A DNA stretch of 64,000 bases from Erigeron canadensis (taxonomy: Eukaryota > Streptophyta > Magnoliopsida > Asterales > Asteraceae), in NCBI RefSeq assembly GCF_010389155.1, contig NC_057767.1:6121765-6185764 (forward strand), in the 5' to 3' direction. Under the pieces are notes generated by a model. The model saw only the letters and a program-made list of their open reading frames with translations, was not told where the DNA came from and did not search any database. Both the position numbers and the translations under genes were made by a program. This document shows, in pieces, positions 1 to 11,416 of this stretch; the first letter of the stretch is position 1; each line of letters opens with the position of its first letter.

Positions 1-1140
1 ATCCTTCGGACACGCTTTATTGAGGTCCTTGTAGTCTACACACATACGCCATGATCCATCTGACTTCTTTACCATTACTGGATTTGCTATCCAAGTTTGG
101 TATCTTACTTCCCTCAGGATCCCTGCTTCAGCCAATGCCTTTACCTCTTCATCCATAGCGTTGGTCCTTTCCGGACCAACTACCCTTCTCTTTTGCCTTT
201 TTGGTTCTATGCTAGGATGTATATTAAGACGATGTTCGATGATGCACCTTGGTATGCCTACCATATCCGATGGTGTCCATGTGAATATATCAAGGTTGGA
301 ACGGAGCAATGTTATAAGTTTTTTCTTGACAAAATTTGATAGTTCTCCTCCTATCGTCACCGGCTGCTCCGGATATCTTGGATTGATGATTACTTCTTCA
401 TCGCCTTCGTTCTTCTTTTTCATGAGTTCTCTTTGTGTGTATTCTGCAATCTGTTGGCATTTTTTCACCTTCGATACTTCCGCTTTGACAGTTGTGATGC
501 CTGCTTTGGTTGGGAATTTCATTTCAGCGTGAAACGTTGAAGCAATTGCTCCAAGTTGATACATTCCCAGCCTTCCAATGATGAGGTTGTATCTGGAAGG
601 GGAACGAACCACTAAGTCCATCATCACTGTTCTAGAAAATGGATATTCACCCAACGTCACCACTAACTTTACTTCTCCCAATGGCCATACCACTTCCCTA
701 GCAAAACCAATAAGGGGAACAGTTGGTCTGATCATCCGTTCCCTTGTCTTCTGGGGGAGCTGTATGAAGCAGTGCTCATATATTACTTTTGCTGAGCTTC
801 CTCCATCGATGTACATCCGATGTACTACTTGGTCTCCAATCATTCCTCGGATCACCATTAGATCTGCCGTAGGCACGACTAAACTTGCGGGTGCAAATGT
901 GATAGGCTAGTTTGCCCAAGCTTCACTTGCCTCTTCTCTACTTCCATACTCTTGCCTTGTTAATCTTATTATCTGTACCTCTTTTCCTTTCCCTTTGTTG
1001 GTCCTATCATCTCTTGGCTGGTTTTTGTGAATTGTTGCTCCGTTTCTTATATCTTTAACCAAATGAGCCAGTTGGCCCGACTTGACTGCTTCTTCAATCT
1101 GTCACTTCAATTGGTAGCAATCGTTTGTGTAGTGCCCTTT
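1..1140 (-). pseudogene. Ty3-type protease and N-terminal reverse transcriptase, partial
   Basis: One minus-strand frame runs from about 1,140 to the window start. It contains the end of a zinc knuckle, a retropepsin-like segment with MYIDGGSSAKVI near 790-825, and the beginning of RT. RT shows WIANPVMVKKSDGSWRMC and VDYKDLNKACPKD between about 100 and 1. Two nonsense codons interrupt it: TGA at 1,102-1,104 (an Arg or similar in relatives) and TAG at 907-909. From 906 down to 1 the frame is continuous, so the RT part may extend open beyond the window. It is a transposon gene and inactive as it stands. Confidence 0.85.
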
Positions 1141-2484
1141 TATCTCTATGGAACTTAGAAAACCTATTCGCGTTTCTCTTTTCTGGATTTCCTATCATAG
1201 GCGATGGGGCAACTAATGAAAATCTAGCATTTTCAGTTGCAAGAAGTTCTGATGGGGTTTTTGTTAATGCGGTGAAGACTTCATATTTCTTTGAGTTAAC
1301 CAGAGCATATGGGGTTCTTGGTCTGTATTCTCCTGGCCTAATATCGTTGCTCCTTTTTTCACTTCCGTGAGGGCTGAACACCTTGCGGGGGTTAGGACGC
1401 CAACTTGTGTTACCCCCTCGCCTAAACGGTTGTCTCTTTTGAGCTGGTCCATCCAACCTGGCTGATGGTTCTTTGCCTCGTATGAATGCATTGGCCACTT
1501 CCATCATTTCTTGGACCGTTTTTGGAATGTTGGCATTTAATCTTTCCACCAACTGCTTTGACTTGATGCCAGAGACTCGCATTGTCTCATCTGCTCCCAA
1601 TATTTGTAAGCTTTCAGTGTTGTATCTTTCCATGAACGCCCTTAAACTTTCATTCTCCCTTTGTATGATGTTGTGAACTTCTATTGGGCCTCGAGTATAT
1701 CTTTTTTGCTGCATGAAGTTGGTCATGAATTTTAACCGAATTTCTTCAAAGTTGTCAATGCTTCTTTCTGGTAAGCTATCATACTATACTCTTGCTGCAC
1801 CGGTCAATGTCTGAACAAACATGTGGCACCACACAGGCATGGACCACTGCTCCACCTCGGCTGCCCCAGCGAACAAACCAACATGATCATCTGGATCAGT
1901 TGTTCCATTATACATTTTCACATTGGGAAGCATTCTCACTTTTGGTGGGAACTTGAATGTAGCAATCCTCCTTGTAAACTTTGAGGCAACAAAAGGGCGA
2001 TATGGGCGTGCTAGTTCTTCACTCTCGACATTAGGCATAGTGTAATACGCTGCATTGGTATGCTGGAACTGGGGACGGTACCCCGTTGTCGGGATAGGTC
2101 CCTCTGGACCTCTTGCATACATGTAGCTATTATTGGGTGTAATGTGGAAAGGCATAAAAGACATACTGATAGGATCTGTATAACTGTGGGTTAGTGGTGC
2201 TACGAAAGTTGAGTTTGCCCACCACTAGAGAGTTGAGGTCCACTTCCCACTACTTCGTACTCGTTGGTTCTGCTTTGTCCTACTGCAAATCCTTCATTCG
2301 AGAAATCCAACCTTATAGGTTGTCCTTGTCTTCTTTGTCGTGTACAATCATTCATCAAGGTGCTTAATACATCATAATGTTTTAGAACATATTCTGGTGA
2401 TATTTCTTGTGGGGAATTACGAATGTTGTTATTGGGTGTTTCCATATCTTTAGTCGTGTCAGAACTTGAGATTACGACCTCAAA
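1..2484 (-). mobile_element. Ty3/gypsy retrotransposon remnant (gag-protease-RT), cut by the window edge
   Basis: Read on the minus strand, gag (about 2,484 to 1,141), a protease and the start of reverse transcriptase (running out at position 1) follow in standard Ty3 order. The gag style and the DGGSSA protease motif suggest the Tat/Ogre-like branch; this is an inference. No LTR, primer-binding site or target duplication is visible at the 2,484 end. There the gag DNA runs straight into intron sequence of RPS21 copy A, which is alignable to copy C (about 11,551 onward). Several stops and frameshifts show that it is dead. Confidence 0.85.
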
Positions 2485-2493
2485 GAGTGACAT
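1141..2493 (-). pseudogene. Ty3-type gag, broken by a frameshift and a stop
   Basis: The N-terminal piece starts at the ATG at 2,493 (MSLFEVVISSSD) and stays open to 2,200. The frame then shifts near 2,205, and the gag continues from about 2,190 to 1,141. An in-frame TAG at 1,784-1,786 replaces what is normally Trp in the retrotransposon gag motif (AARV-stop-YDSLPERS). The core gag region (FMQQKRYTRG, FMERYNTESLQILGA) follows. A further frameshift in an A run near 1,140 separates it from the last His and Cys of the zinc knuckle (GHYTNDC). The first four codons, ATGTCACTCTTT, also match RPS21 intron sequence near 11,551-11,564, so the native gag start may be missing. Confidence 0.85.
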
Positions 2494-2559
2494 GATCTGC
2501 GTTAAAAACTAACCAAATTAGCATAAAGTATCGACATTAACTGGGTTAAACAGGTTAAT

Positions 2560-3075
2560 AGTGACCCAAAGTCTACTCTTTACAAATTAGCTTCTTAATC
2601 AATTTATTTAAATTAACATTGTAACATTATTGCATTTTGTACATATAAAACGTATAGACCTTTTTACACAAAGTAAATAAACAGCAAAGATAACATTAAC
2701 AAGCTGACAAACATAAAACATATATAACACAAACTGTTTCAAACCAAACCCTTGCGTAACCTAAACAACCCAAAATCTTGTTACCCATACTAAGTAGCAT
2801 TACAATATCAAAGACGAAAGAATTAACTACTATTATATGCATTCCGTCGAATTAATTCTAAAATTTCTATATTGACATTGCAATAATGTTTTATTTTGAA
2901 TTCTACTAAAGGCATAGACTTTTTTATAAAAAGTAAATAAACAACACAAATAACATTTACAACTCGAAAGCAAAAGAATACATACAACACAAACCGTTAA
3001 ACCCCTTGCGCAACCTAGAAAACCCAACATCTTGCTACCCATACTAAGTAGCATATATGATCAACTCTACACTCT
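2560..3075. repeat. Intronic direct repeat in RPS21 copy A (also in copies B and C)
   Basis: Intron 2 holds two related blocks, about 2,650-2,810 and 2,890-3,055. Both contain AGTAAATAAACA, a CTTGCG-AACCTA stretch and end in ACCCATACTAAGTAGCAT. The same pair occurs in copy B (about 8,460-8,600 and 8,860-9,000) and copy C (about 11,740-11,890 and 12,000-12,150). The internal duplication therefore came before the gene triplication. Confidence 0.75.
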
Positions 3076-3140
3076 ATCAAAAGCAGGAGAATTAACTACT
3101 ATTAGACGCGTTCTGTCAAAGAAAAGACGAAGATACGAAC

Positions 3141-3415
3141 CTGAACTCTCACAAAACCACATAGAGCAAAGGTAGAGAACTGCCCAGTGTATCGCCCAGA
3201 TTCGTCCAAATGACCAACATTAATTTGAACTGAAGCATGATCTTTGGAGGTGATCAACCGGTTAGTGGCAGAGCTGTAGATAAATACAGTGATATTAACT
3301 CAACACATCAACTGTTTATATATGTACATTGATAATGTAAACAACAGATAATTAACGGCATATACTACTTTCTGGGGATATACAAGTCCATGTTTAGTCC
3401 TTCCTCATTCTGCAT
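3141..3415 (-). pseudogene. RPS21: RPS21 copy A: eS21 exons 1 and 2, exon 3 missing
   Basis: Exon 1 is 3,366-3,415 and exon 2 is 3,141-3,273. Exon 1 reads [16 protein letters not shown] plus two bases. Exon 2 begins [19 protein letters not shown] and ends FVRVQ, the known core of small-subunit protein eS21. The codon split by intron 1 would be TAC (Tyr), where copy B and the family have Cys. The usual RAQ at the end of exon 2 is RVQ, and the second donor is GTTCGT instead of GTTAGT. No exon 3 exists downstream, because the Ty3 remnant takes over at about 2,484. A promoter with telo-box and site II motifs lies upstream (4,271-4,364), so transcription is possible, but a normal eS21 cannot be made. 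Splice sites are predicted. Confidence 0.88.
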
Positions 3416-5665
3416 GTTTACGGATTTTTTGAATAACAAATACTGTGAAACAAAAAACCAAAAAAATATGATGTGGCAACCATTAAAAAAAAATAAAAAT
3501 TTTGGCACTAACAAATATATGATCACCCAAAACATGAAATATAGTATCAATCAAGTGCTCCTATTTTATAAAGTAAATTGATAAAAAAAAAAAAAAAGAT
3601 TAACTAAAAAAATAAACACAATTGTGTTCGATATAACCTCAAACAATAATTACTAGAACTGAAATTCCATTACAAAAGCTAATAAATATATGATAATATC
3701 CAACATAGAAAATTAAAAAAATATGATCACCCAAAAGGCCAAAACTAAAAATATAATATCATCAAGTACTTAAAAAACTTCTTTTTTTTTAGAACGGCAC
3801 TTAAAAAAAAATAGTTAAATATATTCAAAAGTGTGTTCAATATAACCTCAAACAATAATTCGTAAAACTGAAATTTCATTACAAAAACTAATAAATATAT
3901 GATGATATCAAACAAATAGAATTTAAAACAACATTTTATTCACAATATGATCACCTAAAATAGTAATCAAAAAAGCATTTTACAATCTTGTTAAGAACCC
4001 ACATATTCACATTAGTTTTTAAATGAAATTACATTAATTACTCAAGAAAAAAAACAAAACACAACCATATTACATTAATTACTCAAGAAAAAAAACAAAA
4101 CAAAACCATAACATATATATACATCAACATATGATTTAGTTGTGTAAAAAAGGGGGGTGTTTAATTAACAGGAAAAAAACCCTAAGATAATGTTTTAGAA
4201 TGTCTGAGAGCTGCTGCTGCGTTGACTGCAATGAGGCGTATAGAAAATGGAATACAAAGACATTCACATAAAACCCTAGTAAAGAGTAAAACCAGGCCCT
4301 TTGAGTTGTTGTCTTGTTTGCAATATGGGCCTATACAAATGTGTGAAGATTAGTTAATTGGGCCTTTCTCTATTTTATTATTTAAATCTATTTATTTTTC
4401 TTGAAAAAAAAAGAAATTATCTAGATGACTAGATGTGAGTTTGTATTTAAAATGTGTTATTCATATGTGAAAATAAATCCTAGTTAATTATGCATTTGAT
4501 CAATAATCATATTTAAGTATGTAAAATAACAAGACTTGTATCAATTAGTTTTCATTTTTATCTACAAGGACTGAAGTTAAATGTTCGATCTTTGCATTTT
4601 ATATAGAAGTAAAGTTCTTTACATCTGAACCTGCTTCATACACCGTCATGAACGGTATTAGAATTCCTAACCCGTAAAAAACAGTATATCTTAAAATATC
4701 ATTTCAGGTAATGTGTAAGTTTTTAAAATTCGAATTTTAAGATATCTTCGAACAAATACATAATGACAAGTCTATCTAGAAAAACAAATTAGTCAAACTG
4801 CTTGAAACATGTCTAATCTAATCTCATAATATCTAAACTAAAGGGAACCCGCGCAAAGCGACGATGGTTCGGTGGTGGCAGCAGCGACTAGTAGTGATGA
4901 CGGGAGCGATGACGGGTGGTGGCTCGACTTGCGACGGTGGTGGCGAAGGCGCGTAGTGTATGCTATTGATATAAATGTTAGTGATGTAAAAAAGACAGTG
5001 TATTATTTTATAAGTTGTGAATTATCTAACTAACCAAGCATAATACGTAAAACCACTTGATCTACTAAGAAATTGGAAGATCATCACAACGTGAAACGCC
5101 AATCTGTGTAAATGTTTTGAAGTATTTCGATAAATTTTCATATACGTCTAGCATGCCTGAGAATTTGACGTTTGTTGCAGTAACTAAAACATCTTTGACT
5201 TCATTTGTTAGGAAGACTAGCGGATTTTTCAAAATGAAAGTCGATTAGTTGTCAAACAAAAACTTTTGGGCGGAAGAATCATAAACTCAGCATTAACTCA
5301 GAATTGAGTATTGTTGTCGTATCATAATTTGTTGGTACCATGTAACAATCATACATTTATTATCAAAATTTTTGAATAGTGTTACTTTTGGCTGTAATTT
5401 GAACTATTAAGGAATATATGTAAACATATTAGGGAATGTAAGATGTATATCATTTATAATCTCATACACTCGGGCAATGAAACGGATGCTATACCAATGT
5501 TTGTTTATAACCAGAAAAACTATTGACAAATTAACATGTACTCTCTAAACATTTTGTGATAATGACATAGATATAACTAAATATATATATATAAAACAAA
5601 ACAAAATATCGTGATTTCTAACATTACAGAACCTTAATATATCAACTCAAAGGAATCCCGTCTTG
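3416..5665. other. RPS21 copy A leader, promoter and intergenic DNA shared with copy C
   Basis: This AT-rich stretch contains the presumed leader intron (3,446 to about 4,200), the promoter and then non-coding DNA. From 4,251 to 6,046 it is nearly identical to 12,451-14,240. A GC-rich GGT/GCG block lies at 4,848-4,960. I see no gene here. Confidence 0.7.
4271..4364 (-). promoter_or_regulatory. RPS21 copy A promoter: telo-box and two site II motifs
   Basis: Plus-strand AAACCCTAG at 4,271-4,279 is a telo-box. TGGGCC occurs at 4,326-4,331 and 4,359-4,364. This pairing is typical of plant cytosolic ribosomal protein promoters (TCP-type and Pur-alpha/MYB-type factors). They lie about 0.9 kb before the ATG at 3,415, which suggests a long leader intron. 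Confidence 0.65.
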
Positions 5666-5938
5666 CTATGCGATTTGTGCGATCTCTAGCAAAATTTTGT
5701 GTAATGACTGTGGCTTAGAGAAGAACGGGCAATGGTCACTACCTTTAATCTTGAAAACGCCTTCGGGTGGGTTATCTCTCACAAGTTTTTCTTGAATGTC
5801 TGGAGAAAGGGCGTGATCTTCAAGTGTTTGAATGTAGAACCTGCGGCATGTTCCATATTTTTCTTTGGATAGTGAGAGGTTCTGCATTATTGGTCCAAGT
5901 GGGATGGGTCTCACAGACACCATAGCTAGAGCAATATC
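5666..5938 (-). pseudogene. Methylesterase exon 5 fragment (duplicate)
   Basis: This is a copy of the last exon of the methylesterase gene at 13,860-14,132, including its AG acceptor (5,939-5,940) and TAG stop. By eye the encoded residues differ at one position: KYGTCRRF here, KYGTGRRF in the full gene. The catalytic Asp (TLEDHALSP) and His (GSDHCPFFSKP) regions are intact. Homology to the full gene ends at 6,046, inside intron 4, and no exons 1-4 follow. It is a duplication by-product, not a gene. Confidence 0.9.
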
Positions 5939-6046
5939 CTGCAATAAGTCAACAACCAGTGTCATGAAAAAATCAACATTTCATATGATGCTACTACTAT
6001 AGGTGGCATGCAATGCCATTTTATATTTATAGGCCGATTTGGGTTA

Positions 6047-8186
6047 AAGTTTTTAGTTTCAGAATTATTTGAAGCAATCAGATGAGTGTGAACTTTGATG
6101 TCTTATTTGAAAAAAAAAAAACAAAAACAAATAATTGTTATGAACTTAAAGTCAAATGTGGGTTTATAAAGCACGATCTACAGAAGAAGTCAAATAACAC
6201 AAAAAATACCCCACAAAAGCCCAAATATAACAAAGTTGTATTCTATTTCTGTTATGTTTAAGTTTCATAGATTGTGAATTTGTGATATAATGTGGTATGA
6301 TTTGTTATCTTTGATATCTTGTATTCTTGATATAGTATTTGTTTCTACTACATTAATCACATATACAAAACAACTTGTCTATTGTATGATACTAGAGTAC
6401 AGGACCACGCGGAGAAATGTGACAACACTAGACATGACTTGAGAACTCAAGCAACTTCATTCTATTCGAGACGAACAATCATACACCATGGCATCAAATA
6501 AGACATTCGTCAAGGTTAAACGGACACGTATACAAGTTATCTGGCTTTCGTACTATCACTAGTACGGTAATGGGCCCCACCAGGCGACGAGTTGCACCTC
6601 TTGTTACGCGTTGTGGCCTTGTGGGCACGGTTATAATTTTCAGCAGTCACGATAACAACTCGTCATATATGGGATTAAGACATCTACGGATGTACGATCA
6701 TCTTAGTAACTGTATATAGTAATAGCTATATAAAACTACATGAACCAAAAAAACATAGAATTTCAAATAGGAGCATGAGGCTTAATTGTGTTTATGTATA
6801 TAATTTGAAGGGTAGAGTTGTAAGCTTTTTAAAACCATTTTGAGATAGTTGCAAAGATGTATGATGTGGTTAAAAGCACCGATGTTAACCCTTTCATCAA
6901 ATGCATAAAATAATGTTTAGCTCTTTGTGCTTGTGATTTTGAAAAGTTTAAAACTACACAAAGAAGATTGATTTATGACTTAAAGTCAAATTTGGGGTTT
7001 GGTGGATAATAATATGTCAAAAAGCACGTTTATTAAACCAAAAGGTTCAAAATAGTTGTATATCACATATGATCAAAAGAACACTTTATGAGCTAATGTA
7101 AAGCTCTAATCAAGTAATTTCTTATGACGAAAATAGTTTATATCGAAAACCATACAATATCTAATAAAAATACATGAAAAAATATATATATTACAAGAAG
7201 GATTCGTGTAAATGTACATAGTCCTCTTTTCTAGACGTTTCTACATAAATAGTTTATGTCGAAATGCATGCAAAATTAAGAATCATTTTGGTGTAGATTC
7301 AATCAAGTCGGTACAGTATGCATTGAAGTCAAAGATGTTAACAGTGGTTATTAAAGATCGCGCATAAAAGTCAAGGAAAGGTAGAGAGTCAAACAATATG
7401 AAATTAGCAATGGACTTGTGACACTTAACCTTTTATTTTAGTGCGATTCATTTTAAATAACACAAGTTGATTGACTTTTTCACATCACATAACCTCAATA
7501 TTAAAGTTTGTTTAACCACTCAAACAGAACTTGTCTTATTTAGAGAAGACAAATGATACCTAGTCCTAAAATAAGCATTTAAGGAAGGGAAATGATCAAT
7601 CTTTTTAAATAAATGTCTTGAAAAATCAACCTAACCATAAAACAATGAAAATTGGTAAAATCAAAAGAATAAAATTAAGAAACGAAATCAAAATTCTTAG
7701 GAACAGGGACGTTTTAAAGGATACTAAAATGTATACTAACCGAGACCCAAATCATTTCAACTCAAACTTCTGATGAACCATTTCCATAGTCTGATAGCAG
7801 TTATGAATCCCATTTAGTCAATACATTTTATGTTGAAAAGCTTTTCGATTGAAAATAACACATCTCAGGGCTTATAAACACATCTATTGCAGTTATCAAG
7901 CGAAAATAGTATGTATATATATATATATATACCTCAGCAGTTCTGTGTAGTTTAATCATCCCATGGCATTTAAAAACGTTGGAGCTAAAAACAAAGCATT
8001 TAAGAAAACTTTAAGGTTGCTCACAAAATATCTAAATCGATACGGTTCAAATTTAGATGCACCATTTTACAATCCCAGATAGAAATTAAACCATGTCAAG
8101 AAAGATGACAGGAAGAAATTCACCAAGTAACATTCAACATTGTCCCAAATTGGAAAGGCTTTCCAAAGAACACAATCTGGTAGAAT
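6047..8186. other. Intergenic DNA behind RPS21 copy B
   Basis: No gene recognised. About 7,180-8,090 is alignable with 10,730-11,280, the 3' flank of copy C (shared ATTACAAGAAGGATT and AATGGACTTGTGACA), so it belongs to the duplicated unit. A (TA)n run lies at 7,915-7,931. The slightly GC-richer stretch 6,390-6,660 shows no convincing reading frame. Confidence 0.6.
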
Positions 8187-9561
8187 CTACTGGCGGGCCT
8201 CAACCTTCTTCTTTTGCCACAGCCTATCAAGTGCACTGTCGGCATCACCCTACACAAAGGTTCGCACAAACTAAAATCAGTACCCATCTCTATTTCCATT
8301 GAATTTAAAAATAATAACAAGTGAAGCAGATACTAAGCGGCAGAAGTGGCAACCCTAACCAATTTACAAAAAAGTGTCGACTTGAACTGTGTTAGACAGG
8401 TTAACAGCCATCCAACGAGTTAGCTTCTTAATCTATTTCAATTTTAAAACTTAAACTATCATTGTTATAATAAAGCAGATAACATTAACAAGTCGCCAAA
8501 CAAAACATACATATTACACAAACCGTTTCAAACCAAACCCCTTGCACAACCTAAACAACCCAACATCTTGTTACCTATACTAAGTAGCATATCTGATCAA
8601 CTCTACACTCTTATCAAAAACTAGAATCAGTACCGCTCTCTACTCTCATTGTATGTAAAGATAATAACAAATGAAGCAGATACTAACTGGCAGAAGTGTG
8701 AAAACTCACCAAATTACAAAAAAGTGTCAAGTAACAGTCATATATAATCTACTTTTTACGAGTTAGCTTCTTAATCAATTTTAAAATTTAAAACATGAAC
8801 TAAAAAAGTGATGTATTGTATTATGAAACGTATTTACGGTATGACCCTTTTTTATACGAAGTAAATAAACAGCATAGATAACATTAACAAGTCGACAAAC
8901 AAAAAATACATATAACACAAACCATTTCAAACCAAACCCCTTGCGCCACCTAAGCAACCAAACATCTTGGTACCTATACTAAGTAGCATATGTTGTAAAC
9001 TCTACACCATCTGAAACAAGATTATTAACTACTATTGCACGCGTTCTGTTAAAAAAAAGGCGATGATACTAACCTGAGCTCTCACAAAACCACATAGAGC
9101 AAAGGTAGAGAACTGCCCAGTGTATCGCCCAGATTCATCCAAATGACCAACATTAATTTGAACGGAAGCATGATCTTTGGAGGTGATCAACCGGTTAGTG
9201 GCAGAGCTGCATATTAATAGACCAATACTTTATCAACCTATTAACCTAAACATGTTGTTACATATATAACACAAGTTTAAAACTATTGTATGTGTGTTTG
9301 GCTTAGCTTATATTCTATATGAAGCTTTCAAAGGAAATCCCTTCAATATTGCAATAGAAGCTAAAAAAGCATCATAAAGTAATCAAAAACAGCCAACATA
9401 TAAGCTTAAAAGCTCACCCAAACACCTAACTTAGCTTATTTAAAACAAATTAAGTCATAAAAGCTATATAAAACTTACAAAAAAAAAAAACTAAAACTAA
9501 AACAAACATACCACTTTCTGGGGATATACAAGTCCATATTTTGTCCTTCCTCATTCTGCAT
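8187..9561 (-). CDS. RPS21: 40S ribosomal protein S21 (eS21), complete copy B
   Basis: Three exons: 9,512-9,561, 9,074-9,206 and 8,187-8,249, all with GT-AG junctions. They join to 81 codons plus TAG, the usual eS21 length. Exon 1 gives [16 protein letters not shown], and the codon split by the GTATGT donor completes the family Cys. Exon 2 gives [19 protein letters not shown] through [10 protein letters not shown], and exon 3 gives [20 protein letters not shown]. eS21 is a small subunit protein near the mRNA exit side of the cytosolic 40S ribosome and takes part in late 40S maturation. A likely 5' leader intron ends at a TTTTACAG acceptor about 35 bases upstream of the ATG, as in copy A. It is the only one of three copies with all exons. 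Confidence 0.93.
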
Positions 9562-10159
9562 GTTTGCTGATTTTTCAAATAACAAATACTGTAAAACAAA
9601 AAAAACCCAAAAAAATGTGATGTTATGGCAAATATTCAAAATAAAAAAACTTGGCACTAACAAATATATGATCACCCAAAACATAATATATAGTATCAAT
9701 CAAGTAATTAACAAACTTAAATGGATGAAAAAAAAAAAGAAGAAGCATATTAACTAAAACATAATCACAATTGTGTACAATATATATATATATAACACCT
9801 CAAACAATAATTAAAATTTTATTACAAAAACAAATAAATATATGATGATATCAAACAAATAGATTACTAATATTTTAAAACAACATTTTATTCACAATAT
9901 GATCAAAAAAACAGACCATTTCACAATATTTTTAAAAACCTTTTTTATTGAGAATTTAGGGTTAAGCTACATTAACTAATCAAGAAAAAAAAACAAAACC
10001 ATAACATATACATACATTAAAATATGGTTTATTTATTTATGTAAAAAAAGGGGGTTTTAAGGAACAGAAAACAAACCTAAGAAAATGTTTTAGAATGGCT
10101 GAGAGCTGCTCGTGCGTTCTGCAATGAGGAGGCGTATGAAAATAGAGAGAGATACACGT

Positions 10160-10235
10160 AAACCCTAAAAAGTAAAACCTTGCTCTTTGGGCTATTGTTT
10201 GAAATATGGGCCTATATGACTTATTTAATTGGGCC
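10160..10235 (-). promoter_or_regulatory. RPS21 copy B promoter: telo-box and two site II motifs
   Basis: AAACCCTAA at 10,160-10,168, and TGGGCC at 10,207-10,212 and 10,230-10,235. Spacing and order match copy A. The start codon is at 9,561, with a probable 5'-UTR intron between. Confidence 0.65.
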
Positions 10236-10304
10236 TTTCGCTATTTTAATACTCATTTAATCTATTGTTTGAAATCTTAGTTATTTGTTATTTGACAAAT
10301 AACG

Positions 10305-10428
10305 ATTTCGATTCCGAAAAACATCTGGAGCTACAGAGATCCCATCGAGAAAATTCAAGGTCCGTTGGAATTTGGAAAGACTATTTTTCCTCCAGAGGTT
10401 AGGCTCTTTGTAACAAACAAGAAAGTAT
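10305..10428 (+). pseudogene. GYF-domain-like gene fragment
   Basis: The plus-strand frame from about 10,305 reads IWSYRDPIEKIQGPLEFGK, then IFPPEVRLFVTNKK. It recalls the GYF fold signature (W-x-Y-x-D-P ... Q-G-P) followed by the FP-x-[DE]-[LV]-R stretch found in plant GYF and SWIB/Plus-3/GYF proteins. No start, no further domain and a stop soon after, so at best a captured exon piece. The next 180 bases (10,450-10,620) look compositionally similar, but I could not assign them. The match rests on motif memory only. Confidence 0.4.
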
Positions 10429-11416
10429 TAAGTTACACTAACATTTATTGAGGCGAGGAACAGAGAAAAGCGCCAAATGTGGATGAAATATTCACAAATC
10501 ATGCGGGACCTTGAAAAGTTCGGATGTCGGTTAGGACCCTTTCCGTTTGTGGAATGTTGCAGTGGGTGTCAAGTCCATCGAAGGCCGTTCTTTTACCGTT
10601 GCCAGGGGGTGTTTTTTTTTTTTACGTTGCATTAACATTATTGTTAGTACTTTGGTCATTTGATGTACCATAGCAATGACTTCGAAAAAATGACAATTAT
10701 AAGAAAAATTCTTGTAAATTGTGGGATAGAATTAATAAATTCAAAAATAAATTACAAGAAGGATTTGTGTAAATGTGCTTGATCCTCTTTTGTAGAACAG
10801 ATAGTGTATATATCGAAATGCATGGAGTTTGGTGTAGATTCAATGAAATCAAGAAAAAGAAGAAAGCCAAACAATCTGAAATCAGGAATGGACTTGTGAC
10901 ATAGCCTACGATCCACATTAAATAACATACAACACAAATTGATTGACTTTTGCATATAAGTGGTCTCAAATCAATTGCTTTCTAATTAGAATGTTCTAAA
11001 CAAACGTTGAACGACAACCAATTATTTTGATCGAAACCCATATCATTTTACCTCCAACTTCTAATGACCCATTTTCCTGTCTGGTAAGAGTTGTGACAAC
11101 AATCCCATTAACATTAATGCCGTAGTTTTGTCAGCACATCTCATTGCAGTTATCAAGCAAAAATAGCAAATATACTACCCTCATGCTTTAATCATCATAA
11201 TGCATCTTAAAACATCAAAGCTCAAAACAAAGCATTAAAAAAGACTTTACGGTTGCTCACAAACTAACCGATACGATTGAAAATTGATGCACCATTTTAC
11301 AATCCCAAATAGTAATAAAACCATCTCTAGAAATATGACAGAAAGAAATTCACCACATAAATTTCAACATTGTCTTGGATTAAGATGGTCTTCCGTAGAA
11401 CACAATCCAGCAAAAT

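Noticed and set aside
6390..6660. GC-richer stretch that might be a captured exon
   Set aside because: All frames carry stops and no motif was recognised.
7900..7935. CRISPR-like or satellite array
   Set aside because: It is a simple TA run; no spaced direct repeats of CRISPR form exist in the window.
8093..8320. Open frames on both strands around RPS21 exon 3 of copy B
   Set aside because: They are shadows of the spliced eS21 exon; splice sites and family alignment explain the DNA.
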